Part shown: piece by piece, positions 45,652-58,200 of the stretch
Layout: every line of letters begins with the position of its first letter
Position numbering within the stretch: position 1 is the stretch's first letter
Source of the DNA: Pleodorina starrii
Taxonomy: Eukaryota > Chlorophyta > Chlorophyceae > Chlamydomonadales > Volvocaceae
Assembly: GCA_030267565.1 (NCBI GenBank)
Contig: BRXU01000021.1
Span: 2,326,501 to 2,390,500 of the forward strand
Reading direction: 5' to 3'
Length of the DNA: 64,000 nt
The notes under the pieces: model-generated
The model's input: only the letters and a program-made list of their open reading frames with translations
Database searches by the model: none
Told to the model about the DNA's origin: nothing
Program-made: the position numbers and the translations under genes

Positions 45652-48600
45652 CAGCCCAGGCCGATAGCCGCTGCTGCCGCCGCCGCAGCAACAGCAGCCG
45701 CAGCAGCAGCAGGGGAGGGGGCGGTCATGCACTGCGTGCGGCGGCACTCGCGCGAGTGCCGCATGTGTGCATGACGACGCGGCGCCGGCGCCTTCGGGTG
45801 GGTCGGACCGGGACCGGGGAGGGAGCCGCGCACCACGACTCGAAGGCGCCACCCCTCAATCCATCACCCGCTGGAGCGGCGTTTGGGTGGCGGGGTCCGC
45901 GGGATGGTTTTGCAGCTGGGCGGGAGGAGGGAGGGAGGCAGGGAGGGAGGAAGGGAGGGAGGCAGGGAGGAAGGGAGGGAGGGAGGGGGAGAGAGGGCGG
46001 ACATGGAGCCCGCCGTGGGTCCGAGAGCCCGGTCCTAAGAGGCCCGCAGAGCCGTGGTTGCCTTGCCCATCGCGCTCAGCGCACGCACGCCAACATGACA
46101 GGGCAGACAGAGGAGGGCAGGACAGGGCAGGACAGAGCAGGGGCAGCTGAGGAGAAGGTTCGGGAGGATGTGTGGGAGTGTGGCATTGGGTTCGCCGTCC
46201 CAAAATGTCGGGCGGCAGAGAGGTGGTGCGTTGTGGCGCTGCACTGCACTGCCGCTGCACAGCCACACCATACCAGGCCATCCCGGCGGGGCGTCTTTCC
46301 CGTTCGGCCGCTCCCGTTTACCTCGAACCGCCGGGCGCAGCCGCCGCTGAGGTTGGTTGGTTTCGGTTCGGTTCGGTTGGTCGTTGAGGAGAAGAGCGAA
46401 CACGTGACAGGACAGGACAGGACAGGGCTGCGTGGGTAAGTGGGTGGGTGAGGTTGGTGCCCCCACCCCGCCTTGACATCAGGCGTCATGCGCCGCTGAA
46501 CTTTGGGGTGGGGGCGGGGCGGGGCCTGCACAGCCGGAGGAGGAGCCGCCTGGCTTGTCGGTACTGTAGCATAGTACAATCACACACACACAGCATACCG
46601 TAGGAAAGGCGTCGTCGGCCCGGGGCCTTTATAATACAACACGACGACTCTTCGATTCGGAAGAAGAAACGGTACGGTGCCGTACCCAGCAGCGGCAGCG
46701 GTGCTGCGGCCGTGGTGTCCCTGTGTCGTCTTTTGTGTTTGCGGCCTCACGTCCCTGCCTTTCCGGCGGAGCGGGTGAGTCAGTGCGGCGCAGGTCAGTA
46801 GGGAGTTGTTGAGGCGGCCGAGGCGGCACCAGCCGTTGTTGTGTGACGCCCGCGAGCCGGGCCGATTGGCCAGCCTGGGGCCCGTCGGTCGCTTGGTCGC
46901 AGTCTCGCCCCAATACGGTAGGTCTAGTGGAGGCTGCGGGACAAGACTTGCGGGAAAGCAGGGGCATACACCCGGGGGGGCACGCGCTATCGAAATGGAG
47001 ATTTCGTTCGTCTTTTTGCATTCCGCGCCTTGACTGCCTGCCTCTGTGTGTGTGGAGTGTCGGCATGCTCTGCTGCTGCGGCCACACGGGGGTGGCCGCA
47101 GGATTCCTCCCGCCAAACCAAACCAAACCAGGGAGGGAGAGCCAGCGGGGCAGTCACGGCGGCGGCGGGAAGGTCAGGGCCGGGCGGTTGCGCTGCGTTC
47201 ATTCGTCCGTTCGTTGGCCGGCGGGTGGACCATTGGGAGGCGAGCTGGCGTCGCGCGGGGAGTTGCACTTCGGTAGAAGCGGAGGTTGCGTGCATATGGG
47301 GTGGCGGGGTGTCTCGCTGGAGCCGTGGAGAGCGGTGCGCCGACCGGGGCCGTCGGCCGCTCGTGTGCTGTGAATGTGCTGCAACGCGACATCGCGTCAA
47401 TGGACTTCAATTGCTGTTGTTAAATTGGTTTTCGAATGGATCAACGGTGCGGTCCAGGCCCTGTCGGGGGGGTCCTCCGGAGGGTTCATCCAGCGGGCCG
47501 TGTACACGGCAGCAGCAGATACCGATACGACCAGGACTCGTCACATCGTCACATGATGATGATGTCTTCACAGATGGGATTACAGTTTCAGCCCAGCGGA
47601 GTTGCAGGAAAATATTTGCGAACGGCTCTGCGACGAATGGTAACTCAAGAAACACGAGACACAACTACCTACTGAACATCTCAGGGGGCTTGCGGAACCA
47701 CGGGTAAGCCGCGTTTGTGACATACCCCGGGGCGCTCCAACTCACCTCCACCCAGAAGACGGTACAGGAGGTGCGGTATGCACCGGTGAGCCTATAAAAC
47801 AGTTCTATTGTACAACGGCTCCTTTTAAGAGGGGAAACGTGGAACAGCACCCCATCCGCCTCCGGGCGTGCCAGCCGACTGGCCTGCCTCCAGCGCAGCA
47901 GTCTGGCGCTCTGGCGCTCGGTGGCACACGGAGCGACCAAGCACCGCCTGCACGCCTGTACCGCAATCCCGTCCGGCCAGCAGCTGGGGCACCTGCCTCG
48001 CGCCCCTCCGAAGTCCGAACCCACCAACCTACACCACGCGTCGTCCCCTCCCTTCCCCGCGACCACGCAAAGCCCTCTCCGTTCCTCTTGCAGCGGCCTT
48101 GCCGCCGCGTGTCTAATATCTATCTCTCAGTCGGGTGGATGCGCAACCGCGCGCCGTGTCCCTCTTGCCGTTCTTGACACCTATGTATGGCACAATCTCC
48201 ACGTCGAAGCTTGACCTGGGGACCGCTTCTTTGTTTGTTTTGTCCTTTCCGGTCGGCCCGAACCATGGGTCCTGCTTCGATCGGGACTGGGTAGGGTACA
48301 AAAGTTAACCCGTATCATCCGTACAAAGTCTCTATTGCGGCTCCGAAACCCTCGCTGCTGTACATATTACCCACCACCACTACCTCCGGCCCCACCAGCG
48401 GCGGAGAACGACCCCGCTTCGCCAGTTGGAACGGCGCTCAGGTTTCCAAAACAGAAACACGGCCAGAAAGCATCGTACGACGTCAGGGGGGCACGATCGA
48501 ATGCTATGACGATTGGCGGCGGCTATCGCGTATGTCAGTAAAGCATGCCGAAGCCATTTCTCCGCCGCCTTGCACCCTGCACCTCAGGCCCATGCTACCA

Positions 48601-49261
48601 TATCTTCCGGGCCCTTGTTTGCTTCACTCATGGACGGACTAAAGCTGAACTGAACTGAACATCAAATCAAAACTTAAAACTTAAAACTTAAAATGTTATC
48701 GGCACCAGTCCCGGCGCCATCGCCGCTCTTTACAGAGCAGACGCCATATGAGCCATATTCGCGCCCACTTCACGACACTCCGATCGACACCTCCCCCTCG
48801 CCGCGCCAGCGATCCTACCGCCTTTCGCAGTTGTGCACGCGCCCGCAAACGCTGCGGTCGAACCGGCGGTTCCGCATCGCCTGCCGCAACGCTGCCGGCA
48901 ACCCGCCGCCCCGACCTGGCAGCATGCTAGGCCAGGTTTGCCCTCGCCGCTTTGACCCAGCGCAAAAGGCAACCGCAGCAGATAACCAGAACCCAATTGC
49001 TGTAAGCAGCGGGCGGGACAATCTCCCCCCGCCCCGCGGAACTCGGCAGGCGGCTCTCCCCTCGACACTCCCGCTCGTATGCGTAAAAAAAGCAGAAACG
49101 TCATACAGCCGGCCCTCGCAGCCCGCACCGCGGCCGCCTACGCCGCCGCCGGCAGTCTTCACAAACCTTTACGTAGCATGCCAGCAGAGCATTGTGCAAG
49201 CAGGCGCCGAGACGTCGTTGGCGGCGTCAGCAGTCTAGCAGTCCGCCCGCCCGCCTGACTG
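45652..49261. other. Intergenic stretch between convergent EMSY-like and RBR genes
   Basis: Contains a GGAGG-type purine array (about 45920-45990), GGTTC (46357-46379) and GGACA (46406-46426) pentanucleotide arrays, and a lower-GC block from 47400 to 48750. A minus-strand TGTAA at 48730-48734 could end the RBR transcript. No recognisable gene on either strand. Confidence 0.4.
48730..48734 (-). terminator. Putative polyadenylation signal TGTAA of the RBR gene
   Basis: TGTAA on the minus strand, about 530 nt past the RBR stop. Inferred use. Confidence 0.35.
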
Positions 49262-52200
49262 CTACTGTTGGTGTTGGTGTTGCTGCTGCTGCTGCCGTAC
49301 GCCCGCCAGCAGTCCGTCCAGCTGCTGTCGTACCTCATCCAGCGTAACCTGTGACAGCGGTCCACTGCCCTGGTGCACCACCTGCAGCACCACTTGGACA
49401 ACCACCGGTGGCGGAGCCGGAGGCTGGCTGCCGCCGCCGCCACCAACGACGCCGTTGGCGGCGGCGGCGGCGGCATTCGCCACCGCAGCTGCCGCCACAG
49501 TCACTGCCGCCGCGCCGTCGCCGTTTGTGGGCACCTGCAGAATGTGCGCTGGCAGCACCTGTACACCGCCCGCCTGGGGCAGCGGCAGCAGCGCCGTCGG
49601 GTCGGCGCCGGCAGCTGCCGCCAGCGCCGCCGCCGGTGATGGCGGCACCGCAGCGCCCTGCTGGTCGACATCCGGCCCGGCCACTGCCGGCACATTGCCG
49701 TCCGCCGGTGCGGGGGGTCCGGTGGCACCCGCGCAGGCGCCCTCCGGCACCGGCGGCTGCAGTGGCAACAGCAGCAACGGCTGTTGGGCCTGCGGCCCAG
49801 CCTCCATGCCGGCCGACTGCGGCACGCGCGGCGCACACGCAACACCGCCACCATCGCCGCCGCTATCGCTGGCATCGAACCCGCTGCTGTCCCGCCGGCG
49901 GCGGCGACGGCGACGGCCGCCGCCGCTGCTGCCGCTGGCGCCGCCGTCGCGCCCCTCACCGCCATTCTGCCGCCTATCCGTGTCCATTTCCGCACCCACA
50001 TCCGGACGCCGCGTCGCGGCTTCTCCGGCGCTGGCGCTGCCAGTAGCGCCATCGCTGCCTTGCTGCGTCATGCCGGCCGACGCCGCTGGCGTGTCGACTG
50101 CCCGGGCGGGCCTCCGTCGTGCCGGCGCGGGCCTCACCAGCAGCCGTTCTCCGTCCAGGCGGTCCCCGTCCGCATCGGACCTGGTGGCGCCGCCGCCCGC
50201 ACCGGGAGCGCCGCTGGCGACAGCCGTGACGGCACCGGCGGCGGCGCCTCCTGTGGCGCCCGGGCCCGACAGACCGGCGGCGCCGCCGCCGCGATCCTGC
50301 CCCGGCTCACCGCTGTGCCGCCTGGCTCGGTCCTCCGCCGCCAACTGGGCGTACCTCGCAGCGAACTCACTGTACATCCGGGTGAGTGAGCACATCGGCG
50401 GAACGCGCACGGCCGCTGCCGGATCGCAACGGCGGCCGGCGACGCCCAATGGAGGCGCCACCGCACCGTCTCGGGACTCGGCCGCCGGTGCCGGCGGGGT
50501 CGAACCGCCACCCGCTGCGACCCCGCTGGCGCCGGAGGCCGGCACCGCATCCCCAACCCGGTGAGTTTTCACACGGCGCACCGCCGCAGCGGGCGACGGG
50601 ACGGTCCTCCGAACAGCCGCCGCCACGCCGCCTCCATCCCTGGCCGCCCCGCCGTTGGGCCCGCGGCTCGCGGGCACCCACCTAAACTGAACCGGGGGGG
50701 TTACCGCCCCCTGCGCCGCATTTGCAGCCGCCGCGGCCGTGCTTCCGGCCTGGGCCGCAGCCGCCATGGGGCCAGCTGCAGCGGCTCCCGGGGCCGCGGC
50801 GCTGCCGCTGCCGCTACCGGCATCGGCCGCTGCAGGCATGGGGCCGGCCTCGATTGCAGCTTCGACCCGCTCCCGCTTGACCTTAATGGCGGGGCCAGGG
50901 CCCAGAGACGCCCAGCGCCCATAGACATCCCCCGAAAGCCACAGCCCGGCTGGCTGTTGCGGCGGCGGCGGCGGTGAAGCCGGTGCCCCCAGTGGGCGTG
51001 GCGCCGGGGCCGGCGCTGGCTCCAGCGGCCGCTGCCGCGGCGGCAGTGGCGGCGGCGCAGCTGGCGGGGTTGAGAGTCCCGCCCCTCGTGGCTCCTCCGC
51101 CGTATCAAACGGGCCAGAGAGCCGTCGGCGCCGCCGGGGCCGGGGCCCAGGCTCTGCACCCCTGTCCTCAGTGCCTGCACTCAACTGCCTGCCGGCGCCG
51201 ACACCACCCCCCGAACCACCGGCGCCGTCCACTGCCGCCTCCAGACGCCGCTGCTGCGAGTTCTTGCTCTGCTCCTGGCTCGACCTCCCGGCTTGCGCAT
51301 GCACCCCAGGGAGTTCTACCCGCCCCGAATGACCGGCCCCGCCGGCCACGGGCCCGCTGCCGGACGCGCAGTCCTTTCCGCGAAGCTTCGGCGGCGCGCC
51401 CTCCGGCGCATGCTGCCTGGACCAGGCGATCCACGGGTTAGCACGTGCCATCGAGGCATCATGGGCCGCCGCCGCCGCCGCCGCCGGCGCAGGTGCGAGT
51501 GCGAGTGCGGGCTGCCTGCCGGCGGCAGCAGCTGCACCGCGAGCTGCGGCGGCGACTGCGACGGACTTCGCTGGCGGTTGGTCGTCGCCTTCGTCGTCCC
51601 GGGAGCGCTGACGCTTCTGCGGGCAGGAGCGGATCGGCGGGTCACGGCGCGGATACACGCCGCGGGAGGGAGCGGATTCAGGGCCGGGGCGGGAAGGTCG
51701 TCTAAGGACTCGTGTAACCACGACGGCGCCGGACCGGGCCGGGCCCGGATGCGGGCCCGGCTGCTGCTCGCGAGGGCTACTTCTTGGGATTGCCGTAGAG
51801 CCGTACCGCACATTTGACATCCCTCCTGCCACTCTCGTCGAGATGTACTCGGCTGTTCACATGTATGCGCGACGCACCTCACTCGAAGCATTGTAGCAAC
51901 ACACCCAAACTGTTGGGAACCCCTTACATCCCCACACACACGCCGCCCCCCAGCCCCCGCTGCCCACCCACCTGGCCCGCCAGCCGATCAGTCATGCGGT
52001 GCAGCAGCACATCCACCGCAACCTGCTCGCCGCGGCTGAGACCCTCGCCACGAGCCGACGCTCTGGCAGGCTGCTGCCCGTTCGCGCGCGCCTCTGCCGC
52101 CGCCGCCATGGCCGCAGCAGAAGCAGCAGCTGCCGCATCAGCGGGTGCGGCAGGCTCCGCCGCCGCCGCGCCGCCGCCAGCCCGGTCCAGCCTCACAAGC

Positions 52201-55200
52201 CCGTGGCGGCCTTCCAGCCAGGCCGCCGCTGGCGGAGTGCCTCCAGCAGCGCCAGCGACTCCATCGCCGGCTGCCGGCGCTGCACCTACGACCGCTCCGC
52301 CGACGGCTTCGGCCCTGACCGCAGACTCCGCGGCCGCCTCGGCGCGTTCACGTTCACGTTCGCGATCGGTGGTGATGGCCGTGGCGGCGCGGACAGCCTC
52401 TTTGGCGGCGGCCCTGCGCGCCAGCGCCCGCCGCATCGCCGATGCTGCCGCTCTGGCGGCGGACTCAGCGCGACACTGGGCTTCCGCGCGCACACGCGCC
52501 CAGTGCGCGGGGCCCATCAGCGCCGCAGCCGCCTCTGCCCCCCTGGCGACGGCATCCGCTGCCGGCTGCGCGCCTGCCGCCTGAGCCCGGCCTTGCGTCG
52601 GGCCCTCCATGGTTTGCAGCCGCTGCTGCTGCAGCGGCGGCAGCGGTGACACGACGCCGCGGCCAGCGGCGGAATCGCTTTCGCCGTCGGGCTTGACGCG
52701 GACTTGAGGCGCAGCCGCCGGCTGCGGCTGCGGCGCTGGCGCCGCAGCCGCGGCCGCCACCGGCGCGGGCGGCGGTGCCTGGCCAGGCTCCCTGCGTTCC
52801 TGCAGGCGATCTGAGCCAACCTCCTCCTCCTCCTCCTCCTCCTCGGATGAAGATGACTCGGAGGAGGACGATGACGATGACGAGGAGGACGGGCCAGCGG
52901 GCGAGGACTTGCCCCTTCGCGCGTTCGACGCCTCGCCCTCCGCACCCCGTTGCCCAGACGCGACGCCGCGCGTGGGACAGCGTCTGGCCGCCCCCGCTGG
53001 CGTCCGCTGCTCCACCTCCGCCCGCGCCATTCGTGCCCAACGCAACAGCGGCGGCGCTGCCGGCCGCGTCCGCCGGCCGGCGCCGTCAGCAGCGCCCGCA
53101 GGCCCGTGGGCCCCGCCGTTCTGTGGGGCCGCCGCCACCGCCGCATTCGTCGCCACCATTGCTGCTTCAATACTTCGGAACGTTTGGGCATTGAGCTCCT
53201 CTGTCAGCCCCAATCGCCCCGGATCCCTCCGGGCATTGAGCCGAAAACCGGGAACCCGCCCCGCGTCCGCAGCCCGGTCCTTCTCCGACGCCTTTGTCCG
53301 ATCCGCAGCGTCGCGCTCGCCCAAGGCGGCTACGCTGCCGACACCGCCGCCGCCCTGGCAGCCGCCGCCAGTACCCGGTGCCCCAGTACCCGACCGCATG
53401 CGCTTCTCCGCCTCCGCCGCCGCTGTGCGCAATTTGTCCCGGGCCTGCTGCCGCCGCTGGCGTCGCAGAACGCGCGCCCATCCGTCGCCGCCGGCACCGC
53501 CGTCGCTCTCGCTGTCGCTTTCGGAGTCTGTGACCAGGTCCGGGATGTTCTGGCTGTCGCTGCGCGCGGCAGCGCCTGCGGGGCCCTCACGGCCGCAGCC
53601 GCCGCCGTCACCCTCGCCATCGGTGCTGCCGCCGCTGCCAGTGCGTTTGCCCAGTTGGTAGCCGCCGCCGGCATCCCGACGTTCAAGCCCGCGGTGGTGC
53701 CGCCCCGCCGCCTGCACAAGACTGCGAGGTCGCTGCAGCCGTACATCCTCCATTTTCCCCTGCTTCTCGCGCTCCCGATCGCCCTGTCCCGCCTCCCCGG
53801 CGGCACCTGCACCCGCTCCCGCTCGCGCCCCAGCCTCCGCTGCCGCGGCACCGGCGCCCGCGGGGCCGCCGGCAGGCGCCTTGGCCGCCGCCGCCGCCAC
53901 CCCCGCGGCGGCGCCATCGCCAGCCATCGCCCCGCGGAATGCGCTGCGCAGCGCCTCCACGAGGCCTCCTCCCCCACCTCCTCCTCCCCCCTGCTGCGGC
54001 AGCGGTCGCTGCGGCGGCAGCGGCACAATTCCGGCCCTCCGCAGCCGCTCCTTCCCCTCTCTGTCCAGCCTCTTCAGCCTCTCCAGCGTCCTCCTCGGCG
54101 AGCCGCTGCCGCTGCCGCCAGCGCCGCCTCGAGCGCCGCCGGGCTGCTGGGGCCCTGCGCCGGCGGCCGCGAGCACAGCCTGGGACTGGGCATCGTGTCC
54201 GTCAGGCTCCCGCCAGGGGTACGGCCTCCGATCCACTTGCAGCTGCCCGAGCGTGCTGGCGGCCCCCTGCGTCTGCGGCAACTGCCCTTGCGGCGCTGGG
54301 GGCTGCGCTGGCTGTGGTGGTGGAGGCGCTGGCACCCATGGCCTCCGCGGCTCGGGTGGCGGGACGTGCGCCTGCGGGACGGGCGCGGGGTGCGGGCCAC
54401 GAAGCCAAGGCTCGGACACTGGGTGCGGGCACTGATGCGAAAGTGAAGCTCACGAAAGGGAAGCGGCAGCGGCAGGCAGCGCGGGAATGTCATTACCTTG
54501 CTCCAAACCGAGGCGAGGGGTTTGCTCGTTTGCTCGATTTGGGTAGCGATTCACCGTCGCCGCCATATTTTCGTGCATACCGCTCCAAAATACGGTGAGC
54601 AAGCCTACGAATCAGGCTAGGTATGCCGGTGGACCCATCGCCCCCCCCCAGGACGTGTCCAGACAGCACGCTCCCTGGCTACGTTCCACGCCACCCCACA
54701 GCGCCAGCACCGCGTTTCCATCCCCCCCCTCCAAGCCCCTGCCTTCCTCACCCATGGGACGAACGGCAGGGCCATCCGCGGCCCCAGGTCCAAGCCTCTC
54801 CTCACAGCCATCAGCGTGTCCTGCTGCAGATCCCTCAACATGTTCAGCTCCATCTCGATGTCATCTAATGGAGCGGGAAAGTCGGGCAGCAGCCCAAAGG
54901 TATTCAACCGCTCCGGCCGCCTCGCCGCCCCGCCTACGTCCTCCCCGCCACCAGCGGCGGCAGCGTTGCGCCGCCACGGCAGCTCCACGCACGGCACGAA
55001 CTGCATGGGGCCCAAGAGGTTCAAAGCCGCGCCTGCGACCGCTCCCGCTCCCACGCCTGGGCCTGGACCGGGGCCGGAGCCAGAGGCCGCCCCTTCCGCT
55101 GCCAGGGGAATGGCCGTGCGAGAACTCCGCGCCTCTTGCCGCTGCGGGTCCGTATCACGCGCGCCGGCAGGCTCCTGCGGCGCCGGCTGGGGCTGTGTCC

Positions 55201-58200
55201 CCGCCTCCGCGGCGCCGGCTGTGCCGCCAGCGGCGGACCGGGCCTTCACGGCCGCCCGCATCGCCATGTGAGCCGCTCGCATCTCCTGCCGAGCCTGCAG
55301 CCGCAACTGCACGCGCGACAGGCGCCGCCCCGCCGCAGCGGCGCCCGCGCCCGGGGTGCCCAGCCTGCCGGCGGCGGCGCCGCCGCCGTCAGCCTCCGCG
55401 CCGCCCAGCGGCCCTATGACCAGGTTCGGCACCGGTGTCCTCAGCGCCGCCGGAACCACAAACCGGCGGGCGACACCGCCGCCGCCGTCGGCTTCGGGGG
55501 CCTTGGCGCCATTGACGGCGGCGCCAGGCTCAGGCCCGCCGGCGGCGCCGCCGGGCCCGGCGACGTCACGCGCGCGACGGTTGCTATCGGCGTCCACGGC
55601 CTCGCGGGCAATCACAACCATCGGCGGCAGCGCCGGCCCCAGCCCCAGTGCGCCCCGCCACTGCATGGCGGCGAGCCGCATCGGCCTGCGGAAGCCTGCG
55701 AGCCGCAGTTCCTCGTCGGCGGCCGCGGCCCCTTCCCCAGCGGCCGCCGCCGCTGCTCCTGCCGGCTGGTTTGGGTTGTTCTGCTGCTGGCCCTGTCCCT
55801 GGCCCTGTCCCTGTCCGGCCTGCTGGTTGTGCTGCAGTATGCCCAGATCCACCAGTTCGTCGACGGCGCGGCGGCGGGCAACTTCTGCGGGAATGCCGTT
55901 GCGGGCGTACCAGCGCGCGCGGAACTCCTGCTCCAGCCGCCGGTTGTTGTCGTCCCACAGCCGGCAGCTGCAGGCGGAACGGCGGCGACGAGGCGTGGGT
56001 CAGTGGAGGGATGTGTGACGCAGGCGAAGGAACGAGGGGTTAACGTGTGTTGGCTGTTGGGCATCGGGTTTCAAGACTCAACATCGCCGCCCACTAGGGT
56101 GATACACGGCGTTGAAACGGGGTGCCTTTTGACGGTATTCGCCGTGAATCTACTCCAAAACGTGTCGTCGGCGGAGTGCCCCCCGTAAAACTAATCGTCC
56201 ACTGTGCACACATTGGACATTGCGTTGGGCGTCGCGGCCAGATGCGGGCTCCAGCCTGCAAAAGCAAAGCACAACTTCCCCCACTTCCGCCTTACAGCAG
56301 TCCCGAGCGCCTCCGCGCACTCGTCACACGCCCCAAGCGACGCGCCTCTCGCCGCCCGCACATCCCGCACAACCTCCCCCCTGCACCATGCACCCCTCCT
56401 CCTCCCTCCTCCCTGCCGCGCCCCCACCTGCACGTGGGCATGCTGCGTCCACGCAGGAAGCCACCCACGGCGCCGCCCGCCGGCTGCAGGCGCCTCCAGG
56501 GCGCTCCGCACTTGTAGCACCACTCCGCGCCGCACTTGCACGTAATGTGGTTGCAGCCGTGCGCCAGCTCCACCAGGTTGCGGCACTGCGGGCAGGGCTT
56601 CCAGCCGCGCTCGCCAGCCACGCCCAGCAGCGCAGCGTCCTCGCCGCCGCCCTGCTGCGATTGAAGCGCGCGGTGCTGCGCACAGGACTGCATGGAGCGG
56701 GGCGTACAGAGGGGGTATAAAGAGAAAATTGCGGGGGCGGGGGAAGAGCGGGGGCGGGGCCGGGGCCGGGGCCAGGCGGCGGGGGCAAGGGGTTGGCTTG
56801 AGAGTCGAAAGGGAAGGGGGTGGGTCAACAGTTGCGGAGGAAGCGCGGCGTGGCATTGGCGGGCGGAGCCAACAGCACAGGGTGGGTGGGTGGGTGTCGG
56901 CACGGGATGGAGGCGGGCTGGGCTGCGGGCGAGGGATGTGGCATAGCGGGTGCAGAGTTCGGCAGCTCGACGTAACCCTTGCTGCCGCTAATGCGAGGAC
57001 CCGCGGCCCCGCCCCCAATCGCCTCGTCAACCCTCCGCGGCGGGGCGGACACCAAGCCCCAGCACTTCAACTGGCCCGGCGACCCTGCTGTCAAGCCCGC
57101 CTGCTTCGCCGCCTTGCGGCCCGCCCACCCCACCCACCTCCCCAACCCCCCTCCCCGCCTCGTCACCCACCAGTCCGCTGTGCCACACCACTCGGCACCT
57201 GGCGCACAGCTGCTTGCGACAGCCGTGGCAGCGCACCGGGGCGTCCTCGGGGACCTCGCCGTCCTGGAAGAAGGGCAGGGAGGGCAAGCGGGGGAAATGA
57301 TGGGTACTTCGATCAAGGCCGGAGAAGCGTATCCGGGCAATTTGGCGAATGGAACGCAAGCACGCGAGGGTACACGGTCTGCGCGGCTAACCGAATGCGC
57401 TGCCATTTCGGTTTCGTCATTTGGGATTTGGGTTTCGAGAGCAGGCCTGGAATTTCGGGCTGGAGGGCTGGAGAGCGCATCCAAATCCACGTCGCGGAAT
57501 GGGCCGCTCGCCGTTTGCTTTTCTTAAGGTGCACACCCATCAGCCGCCCATTCAAGCAGCCATCCGCCCTGCTCACGACGCAACGGCTCGCACTGCGATG
57601 GCGCGCAATGTCGTCGTGCACGGAACCCGCCTCCCTGCCCTTCTAATCAAGAGGGCTGGTCACAAGGTAAAGAACTCATTGGCCAGAACCCAACGCCACA
57701 TCCCGGGAACCCTGCCTTGTGACCCCTGGCCGCGGCTGGTCAGTCTGCTGCACAACATAACCCCCGCCTTGGCTGCGGCTGTCTTGAGGCCACCCTGCAA
57801 TTGCCCCCCAGGAACCTCCGCCTGTCCGAGGCCTGTCCGTGGATAACTCTCCCCCCGCCCAAGAACCTCACCCCGTCCCCACTCACGTCCAGGATCATGA
57901 GCAGGCTGCAGGCGGGGTTGGGGCAGTAGAACCGCAGGTGCTGGGGCAGGCTGGACTCCACCTCCAACTGCGACCAACAGGGACGGAGCGCGGTAGCGTG
58001 GGAGACAAAGAGGGCTCAAGGTAGACGCACCGAGCGAAGCGGGCAGGCGAAAGGTCCGCAAACCGCGCCTGGCTCCCTCTACTGCCTGCTGTGCCTTGGC
58101 GGCTCCCACGCGTCCAGAGTATGCAACAGCCGTGCGCATGCAGCCCCCTGGCTGGCATGTCGTCGCGCCTTCCAAAAATCTGCACCGCGTCCCGTGCACA

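Noticed and set aside
48693..49238. 181-codon plus-strand frame
   Set aside because: Antisense to the likely RBR 3' UTR, no family resemblance, no introns in an intron-dense genome; better explained by GC-rich composition.
49262..54431. Separate gene(s) for the two 830-855-codon minus frames
   Set aside because: No promoter or good start codon between exons, and splice phases let them continue the RBR frame to a total divisible by three. One joint model is preferred, though the last two junctions need transcript support.
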